Source: Terriglobus sp. RCC_193
GTDB lineage: Bacteria > Acidobacteriota > Terriglobia > Terriglobales > Acidobacteriaceae
Direction: 5' to 3'
Length of the DNA: 64,000 nucleotides
Assembly (NCBI RefSeq): GCF_041355105.1
Contig: NZ_JBFUPK010000001.1
Location: 1,364,001 to 1,428,000 of the forward strand
The notes beneath the pieces are model-generated. The model had not been told where the DNA came from. It ran no database searches and saw only the letters and a list, made by a program, of their open reading frames with translations. Both the position numbers and the translations under genes were made by a program. Of this stretch, positions 27,801 to 37,878 are shown piece by piece. Within the stretch, counting starts at the first letter, position 1, and each line of letters opens with the position of its first letter.

Positions 27801-29399
27801 GTCCAGCATGTGCGACCACGGTCCCAGGCGCGTGTGCAGGGAAACAACAATGGCTTCGCGCAGAGGGTCGATCGCGGGATTCGTCACCTGCGCAAAGCGC
27901 TGACGGAAGTACGCATAGATGGGCCGTGGCGTGCGTGCCAGCGGAGCCAGCGGCGTGTCGTCGCCCATGGACCAGACCGCGTCTTTGCCATCTGCCGCCA
28001 TCGGCGTCAGGATCATGCGCACATCTTCCTTCGTATAACCGAAGTTCTTCTGTGCACGGGCAATGGCATCGAAGTCTGTCGGGGACAGGTCGACCCACTC
28101 TGCTGAAATTGTCAGGTCGTCGATCAGCGCAGCGTAGGAACCATCCTCGTCGAACAGGTCCAGTAACTGGTCGTTCTCGTAAATCTTTTTCGCCTCAAGA
28201 TCGACCACCAGCATCTGGCCGGGGCCAAGGCGACCGCTGTGAAGCACCGTTTCAGGATCGATATCAACCAGACCCGCTTCCGAACCGGCAACAACAAGGC
28301 CGTCCGTGGTAATGGCATAACGGCAGGGACGCAGACCATTACGGTCAAGCGCGGCGCCTACATAGCGGCCATCAGCAAATCCAAGCGCAGCAGGGCCGTC
28401 CCACGGCTCCATCGTGTCGCGGTGATACTTCAGGAACGCCGATTCACGGCTTGTCACCGCGGGCGGCAGCAGCACACGAATCGCCTCGGCAATGCTGTAA
28501 CCATTACGCGTCAACAGTTCAATGGTTTCGTCCAGCGACGTGGAGTCCGTGCCGTCCTTCGTCAGAATGGGCCGGAACTCTTCAGGCAGCGTGGAATAGC
28601 GGGCTTCCATACGGGCGCGGTTGCCCCATACCGTGTTGATTTCACCGTTGTGCGCCAGCATACGACCCGGCTGCGCACGATGCCATGCAGGGGTGGTGTT
28701 CGTGGCATAGCGCTGATGGAAAAGCGCGTAGGGTGTGACATACGCAGCATCCTGCAGGTCAGGAAAAAACTCTGGCAGCAGACGACCGCTGCACATGGAC
28801 TTGTAGACAATCTTGTTTGTGGAAAGCGAAGCGATGTAGCCGGACGTCTCGCCTGCCTCAAACTTCCGCTCAAAGCTCTTGCGCGCCAGATACAGGCTGC
28901 GCTCCAGGTCTTCGACATCCGCAGTCACCAGAACGTGACGGATCTCCGGCATGGTTCCCAGGGCAATCTCGCCCAGCACTTCCGGCTTCACCGGCACATC
29001 ACGCCATGCCAGCACCGTAAGGCCCTGCTCTACCAGGCATGCCTCCAGCACATCGCAGGTATTGGCACCCTTTTCGTTGACGAAGACCACGCCAACACCC
29101 AGCTTCTTCTCTTCTGCAAGCGTCACGCTGGTTGCAGTCAGCAAAAGCGCGCGCGGGACCGCCGTCAGAATACCCACACCGTCCGAGCTCTTGCCATCCG
29201 CAGCAACAGCACCACGATGAGCCAGGCGCGCAAGAGCTGTCAGGGCGTCTGTAAGCACCTTGTGCGACGGTTTATTTCCGGAATCCGCAACAAATCCAAC
29301 ACCACAGGAGTCGTGGTCAAAGCGGGGGTCGACAAGCGAGCGCACAGGACGACAGGCACTCGTGACCTCAGAACGGGTCGGCAAAATCTGGGTAGCCAT
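24870..29399 (-). CDS. gltB: Glutamate synthase large (alpha) subunit
   Basis: Makes glutamate from glutamine and 2-oxoglutarate; 1509 aa, the full length of the bacterial alpha subunit. Class II amidotransferase domain with Cys32 (DHDSCGVGF) as the likely N-terminal nucleophile after removal of a propeptide. Then the central domain, the FMN-binding synthase domain ([36 protein letters not shown]), the 3Fe-4S cysteines [19 protein letters not shown], and the C-terminal GXGXG beta-helix. No gltD (small subunit) is adjacent; it must be elsewhere. Divergent from argR across a 273-bp region with ARG boxes, which fits glutamate being the precursor of arginine. Confidence 0.97.
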   Translation of the reverse strand: [1509 protein letters not shown]

Positions 29400-29507
29400 A
29401 GCTCATTCTACTGCGCAAAAACACCGCCGAATAGCGGAAACGCAGTCTTTCTGTAAGGGTGCCTAACCATTTCCCACAAAAGCAGCGGAAATGCACAACG
29501 GGAAGTC

Positions 29508-29536
29508 TTGACTGGTAGGGCTCTGTATATTTATAC
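29508..29536 (+). promoter_or_regulatory. Promoter of the argR-led operon
   Basis: TTGACT (29508-29513) and TTATAC (29531-29536) with a 17-bp spacer. The -10 hexamer lies inside the first ARG box, so ArgR binding would block RNA polymerase. Confidence 0.6.
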
Positions 29537-29588
29537 ATGTTTATGCATACTTATGCATCGGCGAATTTACGCCATGCATCCAATGCAT
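29524..29588. promoter_or_regulatory. ARG-box cluster (ArgR operator)
   Basis: Two palindromes of identical architecture, TGTATA-tt-TATACA (29524-29537) and TGCATA-ct-TATGCA (29544-29557), have centres 20 bp apart, the spacing of paired ARG boxes for hexameric ArgR. A third, ATGCAT-cca-ATGCAT (29574-29588), is centred about 30 bp further on. They stand between gltB and argR and overlap the putative -10. The assignment to ArgR rests on spacing, AT-richness and context. Confidence 0.7.
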
Positions 29589-29672
29589 AGCCGGGAGACG
29601 GCTCTTAAATTCTCTCGCTACCGCCCCTCACAGGTCAACGGCAGCTATCTTTTTTAGGTGTGAGGCATCTTC

Positions 29673-30110
29673 ATGAAACAGCAGCGCCAATCAGCAATTC
29701 GCGAGCTTCTGGTGATGACGGCAATCGTCAGCCAGGACGAGCTGCGCAAGAAGCTGCAGAAGCGCGGATTCACCGTGACCCAGGCCACGCTGTCGCGCGA
29801 TTTCCATGAGCTTCGCGTCTACAAGGGACCGAATGGTTATGCGTTACCCGGCGATCTGGATGAAGAGGATGACGATCCCGGCATCAAGGAAACACTGTTC
29901 AACTTTGGCCTGGAAGTGAAGCAGGCTCAAAATCTTCTCGTTCTCATTACACGCACCAGTGGAGCGCAGCCTGTGGCCGCCGCCCTGGATTACGAAGATT
30001 GGCCGGAAATGCTGGGCACGATTGCCGGCGACGACACGGTCCTTGTCATCTGCGCCGACAGCAAAGGCGCTGCCGCGCTGAAAACGCGCATGGAAGAGTT
30101 GATCGGATGA
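29673..30110 (+). CDS. argR: Arginine repressor
   Basis: 145 aa, first gene of the arginine operon. The N-terminal winged HTH (1-70; ELLVMTAIVSQDELRKKLQK, VTQATLSRDFHELR) is followed by an acidic linker (DLDEEDDDPG) and a C-terminal oligomerisation and arginine-binding domain (LVLITRTSGAQPVAAALDYE, GTIAGDDTVLVICAD). With arginine bound it should repress its own operon at the ARG boxes. Its stop overlaps the argC start (ATGA). Confidence 0.95.
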   Translation: MKQQRQSAIRELLVMTAIVSQDELRKKLQKRGFTVTQATLSRDFHELRVYKGPNGYALPGDLDEEDDDPGIKETLFNFGLEVKQAQNLLVLITRTSGAQPVAAALDYEDWPEMLGTIAGDDTVLVICADSKGAAALKTRMEELIG

Positions 30111-31216
30111 GCACAGCACTGTATGAAACGGAGCCGCTGGCTACGCTGGCGAAACTCCCCCGTCCTACCGTTCGCACCGCTGTGGCAGGCGTCACTGGTT
30201 ATGCCGGTGGCGAACTTGCACGTTTGCTGCTGAATCATCCGCGTCTGCGCGAAACGCCGCCCATCTTCCTTGGCCGCATGAGTTCTGAGGCAGATGGCAC
30301 CACCGTTTACGACCTGCATCCGCACATTGCGCAGAATGAAATTGGCGCACCCGTGGTTGTCCCCTTCACATGGGAGACGCTGCGCGATAGCGGCACAGAG
30401 ATTCTGTTTCTTGCAACACCGCATGAACAGTCGCGCGAGTGGGTTCCCTTCGCTCTGGAAGCAGGCATTCGTGTCATCGATCTTTCCGGTGCATGGCGTC
30501 TGCATGACGCAGCGAATGCTGCCGTGTACAAACTGCACGATGCCGATCCCGCACTCGCTGCGAAGCTGCAGGAAGAAGCTGTTTACGGCAATCCGGAACT
30601 GCATCGGAACGAGATTCGCGAGGCGCGCCTCGTCGCGAATCCCGGCTGCTATTCCACCAGCATCATCCTGGCACTTGCACCGTTTATCCGTGCCGGGATT
30701 GTCGACGTGGAACACGGCATTGTTTGCGATGCGAAGAGTGGCGTCAGCGGAGCAGGCAAAGCACCGACGGCAAAGACGCACTTCATGTATGCCGCGGACA
30801 ATCTTTCTGCGTATGCAGTCTTCGGACATCGGCACACCGGAGAATTGCTGGAACAACTTGGCTTGAGCAGCGATCAGATTCAATTCACACCGCATCTGCT
30901 GCCCATTCCACGCGGCATTTTGTCGACCATCTATCTGCGGCTGAATGAGAAGAAATCTGCCGCGGAAGTAGAGGCTGTATTGCGCAACTTCTATGCAGGT
31001 AGCCCGATGGTGCGTGTGCATCGTGCAGGCGATCTGCCGCAGATTCAGCATGTGGCCCGTACGAATTATTGCGACATTGGATTTGAGCTTGCGCCGGATG
31101 GCAAGCGGCTCGTTGTTGTTTCCTGCCTGGACAATCTGCTGAAAGGTGCATCCGGACAGGCTGTACAGAACTTGAATGTGATGTGTGGTTGGAAGGAATC
31201 GGAGGGACTCCTGTGA
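30107..31216 (+). CDS. argC: N-acetyl-gamma-glutamyl-phosphate reductase
   Basis: NADPH-dependent reduction in arginine synthesis, cytosolic; 369 aa. The NADP-binding N-terminus (AVAGVTGYAGGELARLLLNH) is followed by the catalytic Cys in VANPGCYSTS and the His-containing SGAGKAPTAKTHF and FGHRHTGE blocks. The start is the ATG at 30107, overlapping the argR TGA. The N-terminal tail (MSTALYETEPLATLAKLPRP) is about 20 residues longer than in many homologues. GTGA overlap with argB. Confidence 0.96.
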   Translation: MSTALYETEPLATLAKLPRPTVRTAVAGVTGYAGGELARLLLNHPRLRETPPIFLGRMSSEADGTTVYDLHPHIAQNEIGAPVVVPFTWETLRDSGTEILFLATPHEQSREWVPFALEAGIRVIDLSGAWRLHDAANAAVYKLHDADPALAAKLQEEAVYGNPELHRNEIREARLVANPGCYSTSIILALAPFIRAGIVDVEHGIVCDAKSGVSGAGKAPTAKTHFMYAADNLSAYAVFGHRHTGELLEQLGLSSDQIQFTPHLLPIPRGILSTIYLRLNEKKSAAEVEAVLRNFYAGSPMVRVHRAGDLPQIQHVARTNYCDIGFELAPDGKRLVVVSCLDNLLKGASGQAVQNLNVMCGWKESEGLL

Positions 31217-31995
31217 AGTATGTCGTGAAGCTTGGGGGTGCCGCTCTGGAGAAGCCGGAACTGCTGCATGCGATTGGCAAGGCCATCGCGGAATTGGTTG
31301 CGGACGGGCATCAGGTGGCAATTGTGCACGGTGGCGGTATTCAGTTGACGAAGACACTGCAAGCACTGGGCAAGAAGAGTGAATTCATCAGCGGTCTGCG
31401 TGTGACCGATGCGGAGACGCGAGACGCCGCACTGATGGTGCTGGCGGGCCGAGTCAACAAATCACTGGTGGCCTCGCTGGGGCAACAGGGACAGGCTGCG
31501 GTGGGCATCTGCGGTGGCGACGGACATGTCTTCCGCGCTCGCAAGAAGAAAACGACGCCGGACCTGGGGTTCGTAGGCGAAATCGCCGCGACCGATCCGC
31601 GCTGGCTTGATGCCATCTGGAAGATGGGCGCAGTGCCTGTGATTAGCTCCATCGCACTCGGTTTTGACGGCGAGTACTACAACATCAACGCCGACGAGAT
31701 GGCGTCTGCAACGGCTGCCGCGACGAAAGCCGACGCACTGATTTTCCTTACCGACGTTCCCGGTGTGAAGGGTGCGGACGGACAGGTGATGCGTTGGCTA
31801 TCGCTCAAGGAAATTCCGCAACTTGAGAAACAAGCCGTCATTTCAGGCGGCATGCTACCCAAATTGAATGCATGCCGCGATGCCCTTCTGGCCGGCGTGA
31901 AGCGCGTTCGCATCTTACCCGCAGAAGCTGCGAAGGTATTGCCGGACCTGATCAGTTCGCGCGTGAACGACGGAACGGAGGTTATGGTCGCATGA
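31213..31995 (+). CDS. argB: Acetylglutamate kinase
   Basis: Phosphorylates N-acetylglutamate, the usual feedback-controlled step; 260 aa. VKYVVKLGGAALEKPE starts the amino acid kinase fold, followed by VHGGGIQLTK, LRVTDAETRDAALMVLAGRV, GEYYNINADEMASATAAATK and FLTDVPGVKG. The start is GTG at 31213 (GTGA with the argC stop) preceded by GGAGGGA. It lacks the N-terminal helix of arginine-inhibited hexameric enzymes, so it may be the arginine-insensitive form. Confidence 0.95.
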   Translation: MKYVVKLGGAALEKPELLHAIGKAIAELVADGHQVAIVHGGGIQLTKTLQALGKKSEFISGLRVTDAETRDAALMVLAGRVNKSLVASLGQQGQAAVGICGGDGHVFRARKKKTTPDLGFVGEIAATDPRWLDAIWKMGAVPVISSIALGFDGEYYNINADEMASATAAATKADALIFLTDVPGVKGADGQVMRWLSLKEIPQLEKQAVISGGMLPKLNACRDALLAGVKRVRILPAEAAKVLPDLISSRVNDGTEVMVA

Positions 31996-33296
31996 ACAAT
32001 TTCAACCAGCACGACGACATCATCCTTAACGGAGGCGCAGCAGACATGAACCTTGTTGCTACCCAGGCCGCGGAGAAGAAGCTCCTGCTTCAGACCTATG
32101 ACCGCCACCCGATTCTCCTCACGCGCGGCGAAGGCGTGCACCTGTTTGATGATGCTGGAAACCGATATCTGGATCTGCTGAGTGGCATCGGTGTGTCTGC
32201 GCTTGGCTACGGCCATCCTGCAATCACCAAAGCCATCCATGAGCAAGCTGCAACGCTGCTGCATACGTCGAATCTCTTCTACCACCAGGGTACGGCTACG
32301 CTTGCCGTGAAGCTGACTGAGATTACCGGCATGGACCGCGTCTTCTTCTGCAATAGCGGCACGGAAGCATGGGAAGCTGCGCTGAAGCTGGCGCGCGCGC
32401 ATGCAGGTGTTCTGCGTGCGGAAGGCAAGACCATTGGTACGCGCTTTATCGCCATGGAGCACAGCTTCCACGGCCGCACCATGGGTTCCGTTGCAACGAC
32501 GCACAAGCAGAAGTATCGCGAGCCGTTCAACCCGGTGATGCCGGATGTCATCTTCGTGCCGTTTAACGACGTGGATGCACTGCGCGCAGCCTTCGATGAG
32601 AACGTGTGCGCGATTGCACTGGAATGCCTGCAGGGCGAGGGTGGCATTCATCCCGTCTCGAAGGAATTTCTTGCAGCCGCTCGCGAGCTGTGCGATACCA
32701 CCGGCGCCCTTCTGCTTTGCGACGAAATCCAAAGCGGCATGGGACGCACCGGCAAGTGGACGATGTATCAGCATTACGGCATCCAGCCGGACGTGACCAC
32801 GCTGGCGAAGCCCATTGCAGGTGGTCTGCCGATGGGCGCGATGCTGTGCACGGAAGAAGCTGCACACGCCATCACACCGGGCATGCACGGCACCACCTTC
32901 GGTGGTGGACCACTGGCCTGCGCTGTTGCCATTGCTGTCATTGATGAGATTCAGCAATCGAATCTTCTCAAGCATGTAACGGAATTGGGCGACTATTTCA
33001 TCGTTCAGCTTCGCAAGCTTGCTGCGGAACACGACAGCATCGTCGAAGTGCGAGGTGCCGGCTTCATGATCGGTGTTGACATGAAGTCTGCAGAAATCGC
33101 GAAAGAGGTTGCAGACAAGATGCTGTTTGAACGGCACATCCTGATCAACCGCACCAGCGAAACCGTGCTGCGCTTCCTTCCACCCTATCTCATCACGAAG
33201 GCGGATGTTGACGAAACAATTGCTGCATTGAGCAGCCTCATTGCAGATGCTGAGACGGCGCAGGCCGCTCTCGCAGAGGAACAGGTCCATGGGTAG
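31992..33296 (+). CDS. argD: Acetylornithine aminotransferase
   Basis: PLP enzyme, 434 aa, converting acetylglutamate semialdehyde to acetylornithine (possibly also the succinyl-diaminopimelate step). Visible: YLDLLSGIGVSALGYGHPAI, FFCNSGTEAWEAALKLARA, the FHGRTMGSVATT block, LLCDEIQSGMGRTGKW with the PLP Asp, and the Schiff-base Lys in TLAKPIAGGLPMGAM. ATGA overlap with argB; an N-terminal extension of about 25 residues (MNNFNQHDDIILNGGAADMN) offers a second ATG inside. 8-bp overlap with argF. Confidence 0.95.
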   Translation: MNNFNQHDDIILNGGAADMNLVATQAAEKKLLLQTYDRHPILLTRGEGVHLFDDAGNRYLDLLSGIGVSALGYGHPAITKAIHEQAATLLHTSNLFYHQGTATLAVKLTEITGMDRVFFCNSGTEAWEAALKLARAHAGVLRAEGKTIGTRFIAMEHSFHGRTMGSVATTHKQKYREPFNPVMPDVIFVPFNDVDALRAAFDENVCAIALECLQGEGGIHPVSKEFLAAARELCDTTGALLLCDEIQSGMGRTGKWTMYQHYGIQPDVTTLAKPIAGGLPMGAMLCTEEAAHAITPGMHGTTFGGGPLACAVAIAVIDEIQQSNLLKHVTELGDYFIVQLRKLAAEHDSIVEVRGAGFMIGVDMKSAEIAKEVADKMLFERHILINRTSETVLRFLPPYLITKADVDETIAALSSLIADAETAQAALAEEQVHG

Positions 33297-34389
33297 CAAG
33301 ACAGTTGTTATGGGAAGCACTTCAGGCGCTTCCGATGTAATCGATATGCCAAAGCCGAAGGTGGCGCTTGGCATTCAATCGGACGCCGGGTTCACCGAAG
33401 CAGCGAAGAGTCTGCGCGGTCGCGATCTTTGTTCCATGAGCGACCTTTCCGTACAGGAACTGGCCGCCATCATGGAGCTGGCACATGCAGTGAAGGCACA
33501 TCCGGAAGACTTCAAGCATGCGTTGGATGGTAAGCAGATGGTGCTGATCTTTGAAAAGGCATCGCTGCGTACACGTCTCACGTTTGAAGCAGCCATTAAT
33601 ACACTTGGCGGCAATGCCGTCTTTGTCGACCAGACACAGTCGCCGCTCGGCGAGCGTGAATCGCTCTCGGACGTGGCTCATAACATTGAGCGGTGGATGA
33701 ATGTGATTGTGCTGCGCACTTATGCGCATGAGACAGTCACCGAGATTGCCGAAGTCAGCAAAGTCCCCGTCATCAATGCACTCAGTGATTACGAGCATCC
33801 CTGCCAGGCGATCACCGACTTCATGACCATTGAAGAACGCTTCGGCACAGCAGAAGGCGTGAAGTTCACATACGTTGGCGACGGCAACAATGTGTGCAAT
33901 TCGCTGATGCTCTGCGGCGCTCTGCTGGGTGCTCACATGACCATCGCAACTCCCAAAGGCTACGAACCGAAGTTGGAGATCATTCACAAGACGATGGCGA
34001 TTGCCGAAGACACCGGCGCGACCATCACGTTGACGCATGATCCCATCAAAGCCGTGGAAGGCGCTGACGCGATCTACACCGATGTCTGCATCTCCATGGG
34101 GCAGGAGAACGAAACCACCAAGCGCACCCCCATCTTCAAGCCTTACCAGGTGAACGAAGCACTGATGGCGCACGCTACCGATCACACCATCTTCATGCAC
34201 TGCCTGCCTGCGCACCGCGGACAGGAAGTGACGGATGTCGTCATTGACAGCGAACAGTCGGTCGTCTTCGACCAGGCAGAAAACCGCATGCACGCGCAGA
34301 AGTCGCTGCTGCTGATGCTGCTGGGCGGAGCGAAACGTATCCCTCGCGATCGTGGCGTGAATGGCAAGCGCCGCCGCACGCTCGCATAA
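33289..34389 (+). CDS. argF: Ornithine carbamoyltransferase
   Basis: Makes citrulline from ornithine and carbamoyl phosphate; 366 aa, about 40 longer than usual because of an N-terminal tail (MGSKTVVMGSTSGASDVIDM). The carbamoyl phosphate motif is SLRTR, where most OTCases have STRTR. HPCQAITDF and the ornithine-side HCLPAHRG block are present. SLRTR and the long tail also occur in some acyl-ornithine transcarbamoylases, so acetyl- or succinyl-ornithine as substrate is not fully excluded. It overlaps argD by 8 bp. Confidence 0.9.
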   Translation: MGSKTVVMGSTSGASDVIDMPKPKVALGIQSDAGFTEAAKSLRGRDLCSMSDLSVQELAAIMELAHAVKAHPEDFKHALDGKQMVLIFEKASLRTRLTFEAAINTLGGNAVFVDQTQSPLGERESLSDVAHNIERWMNVIVLRTYAHETVTEIAEVSKVPVINALSDYEHPCQAITDFMTIEERFGTAEGVKFTYVGDGNNVCNSLMLCGALLGAHMTIATPKGYEPKLEIIHKTMAIAEDTGATITLTHDPIKAVEGADAIYTDVCISMGQENETTKRTPIFKPYQVNEALMAHATDHTIFMHCLPAHRGQEVTDVVIDSEQSVVFDQAENRMHAQKSLLLMLLGGAKRIPRDRGVNGKRRRTLA

Positions 34390-34395
34390 CCTCAC

Positions 34396-34423
34396 AGCGG
34401 CTGCAAACATATTTGCAGCCGCT
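34396..34423 (+). other. Strong hairpin between argF and argG
   Basis: 12-bp perfect stem AGCGGCTGCAAA-cata-TTTGCAGCCGCT, 6 bp after the argF stop, without a following T run. A second stem GCCTGGCA...TGCCAGGC (34456-34486) follows before argG. They may shield or process the mRNA, or weaken read-through into argGH. Confidence 0.55.
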
Positions 34424-34425
34424 GA

Positions 34426-35861
<1,436 letters not shown>

Positions 35862-35862
<1 letters not shown>

Positions 35863-37289
35863 TGGCAAACGAAGCAAACAAGATGTGGTCAGGCCGCTTC
35901 CGCGAGCCGCTGAATAAGGCATTCGAGCAGTGGCAGCGCTCATTCCCTTTCGATTGGCGTTTGCTACCGCAGGAAGCCGCAGCCAGCAAAGCACATGCGA
36001 AGACCATTGCCGCAGCAGGCATTCTCACGGATGCCGAGTTACAGTCCATTCTGAGCGGCCTTGATTCGCTTGCGGATGACTTTGTAAATGCGCGTCTCAA
36101 TCTGAAGAGTGATGTTCCCGAAGACATCCATCACTTCGTGGAACTGGAACTGAAGGAACGCATCGGTACGGTTGCGCTAAAACTGCACACCGGCCGCAGC
36201 CGCAACGAACAGATCGCCACCGATCTGCGCCTGTATGTTCGCAATGCCATCGACCGTGCCATTGTGAATCTTGCAGCATGGGCTGCTTCCCTGCTCTCAC
36301 TGGCGCAATCCACGGGCGAACATGCGATGCCAAGTTACACGCATCTACAACGTGCAGAACCTGTTCTTGTCGCCCATTGGCTCATGGCGTACTTTGAGAT
36401 GGCCATGCGTGACATTACGCGTTTGCAGGACGCACGCGCACGCATGAACTTCTGCCCACTGGGCTCAGGCCCTATCGCGGGCGCTACGCTGAAGCTGGAC
36501 CGCACCATTGCTGCAAAGGAGCTTGGCTTCACCGCTCCAACTGCGAACAGTATGGACGCCACCAGCGACCGTGACTTTGCACTGGAGTTCGCGCAGACGG
36601 CAGCAACCATCGGTCTTCATCTTTCGCGCTTCGCAGAAGAGATCACCCTGCATGCAACCGCCGAGTTCGGGTTCATCGAACTACCCGAAGCCTTCAGTAC
36701 AGGTTCTTCCGCCATGCCGCAGAAGAAGAACCCCGATCTGACAGAGCTTGTGCGTGGCAAGAGCGGACGTTTGCTTGGCGCAGCCACCACCTTCGCCACC
36801 ATCCTCAAAGGACTTCCCCTGGCCTACAACAAGGACATGCAGGAGACGCAGGAAGCGACCTTTGAAGTCGCGGAAACGCTGGATGGGATGCTGCCGCTGC
36901 TTGCTCCTTTCACGGTCGCACTTCAGTTCCGTTTTGACCGCATGGAAAACGCTGCAACGCATGGCTATTTGAATGCAATGGCGGCGGCAACGTATCTCGT
37001 ATACAAGGGTGTTCCCTTTCGCACGGCGCATGAGAAGGTCGGCAATGCAGTTCGTTTCGCGCTCGACACGAACCGCGAACTGAACGATCTGAACGTGGAA
37101 GAATTGAAACAGTTCGGTGAAGAATTCGGCAGCGACTTCCATGATGCCATCACACTGAAAGCAACATTGGATTGCCACGACGTCATCGGCGGCACGGCCA
37201 TCCAGCAGGTAAAGGAATCACTCGCTTCGGCGCAGAAGAGACTTGAAGAACTCAAGCGCCAGATGGAGATAAAACATGCCCTCGGCTAG
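35862..37289 (+). CDS. argH: Argininosuccinate lyase
   Basis: Releases arginine and fumarate; 475 aa, fumarase superfamily. MWSGRFREPLNKAFEQW, the THLQRAEPVLVAHW region with the catalytic His, and the signature GSSAMPQKKNPD are intact. The start overlaps the argG stop, and the end overlaps the next gene by 14 bp. Confidence 0.96.
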
Positions 37290-37830
37290 TGTTCGAAAGG
37301 CGCGTCTGCAGGACGCAGCTAATATCTTCGAACTGGTCAACTCGCTCTCCGGTGACGGCACGCTGCTGCGTCGCCAGTATGCAGAAATCTGCGAAAACGT
37401 GCGCGATTTCCATGTTGCCGAAAGCGAAGGTGGAGTCTTCCTTGGCTGCGGCGCACTGCATCTCTACGGCCCGCATCTGGCCGAAATACGCTCTATCGTA
37501 ATGAAGCCGGAAGCCAAAGGACAGGGCGCAGGCGGCATGCTGCTGAAGGCTCTGCTTCAGGAAGCGGAAGACCACGGCGTGCAGACCGTCTGCCTGTTCA
37601 CTCGCATCCCGGACTTCTTCTTCCGCTATGGCTTTCGCACCACCATGGATCGCACTGCGTTGCCGGATAAGATCTACAAGGACTGCCAGAAGTGCCCACG
37701 CCTGCATGCCTGCGACGAAGTGGCAATGCTGCGTGGCCCGGTGCCTCGCGTTGCCGTGCTGGGACCTGCCAAGATCAAGCAACCCGAACTGGTTCCCTTA
37801 CAGATTGCCTTCACCGGCACCGATCACTAA
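37276..37830 (+). CDS. argA: Short-form N-acetylglutamate synthase (GNAT)
   Basis: 184 aa GNAT protein closing the arginine operon, so the likely enzyme of the first step (glutamate plus acetyl-CoA). VRKARLQDAANIFELVNSLS, LAEIRSIVMKPEAKGQGAGG with the acetyl-CoA loop, and FTRIPDFFFRYGF are visible. A cysteine group KDCQKCPRLHACDEVAM near residues 135-152 is typical of short NAGS enzymes lacking the kinase-like domain. It overlaps argH by 14 bp; GGAGATAAAAC precedes the ATG. The exact substrate is inferred from position and family. Confidence 0.85.
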   Translation: MPSASVRKARLQDAANIFELVNSLSGDGTLLRRQYAEICENVRDFHVAESEGGVFLGCGALHLYGPHLAEIRSIVMKPEAKGQGAGGMLLKALLQEAEDHGVQTVCLFTRIPDFFFRYGFRTTMDRTALPDKIYKDCQKCPRLHACDEVAMLRGPVPRVAVLGPAKIKQPELVPLQIAFTGTDH

Positions 37831-37835
37831 CAGCA

Positions 37836-37859
37836 AAGGCGGCCCGCCAAGGCCGCCTT
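37836..37859. terminator. Bidirectional terminator between the arg operon and the ABC ATPase gene
   Basis: Stem AAGGCGGCC-cgccaa-GGCCGCCTT, followed on the plus strand by ACTTCTTT and on the minus strand by TGCTGTTAGT. It sits between convergent gene ends (37830 and 37879). Confidence 0.6.
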
Positions 37860-37878
37860 ACTTCTTTGCCGCGCGCAA

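Noticed and set aside
28239-29456. 405-codon plus-strand frame (and a similar one at 26313-27767)
   Set aside because: Antisense to gltB, with Arg/His/Gln-rich shadow composition.
29524-29588. LexA or Fur box
   Set aside because: No CTGT-N8-ACAG or Fur-type 19-mer; paired palindromes at 20-bp spacing beside argR fit ArgR better.
31677-33374. 565-codon minus-strand frame (and 29990-31366, 33322-34410)
   Set aside because: Antisense to argB, argD, argC and argF, which have full sets of motifs.
36097-36333. Minus-strand small frames inside argH and other genes
   Set aside because: Shadows without ribosome sites inside well-recognised coding regions.
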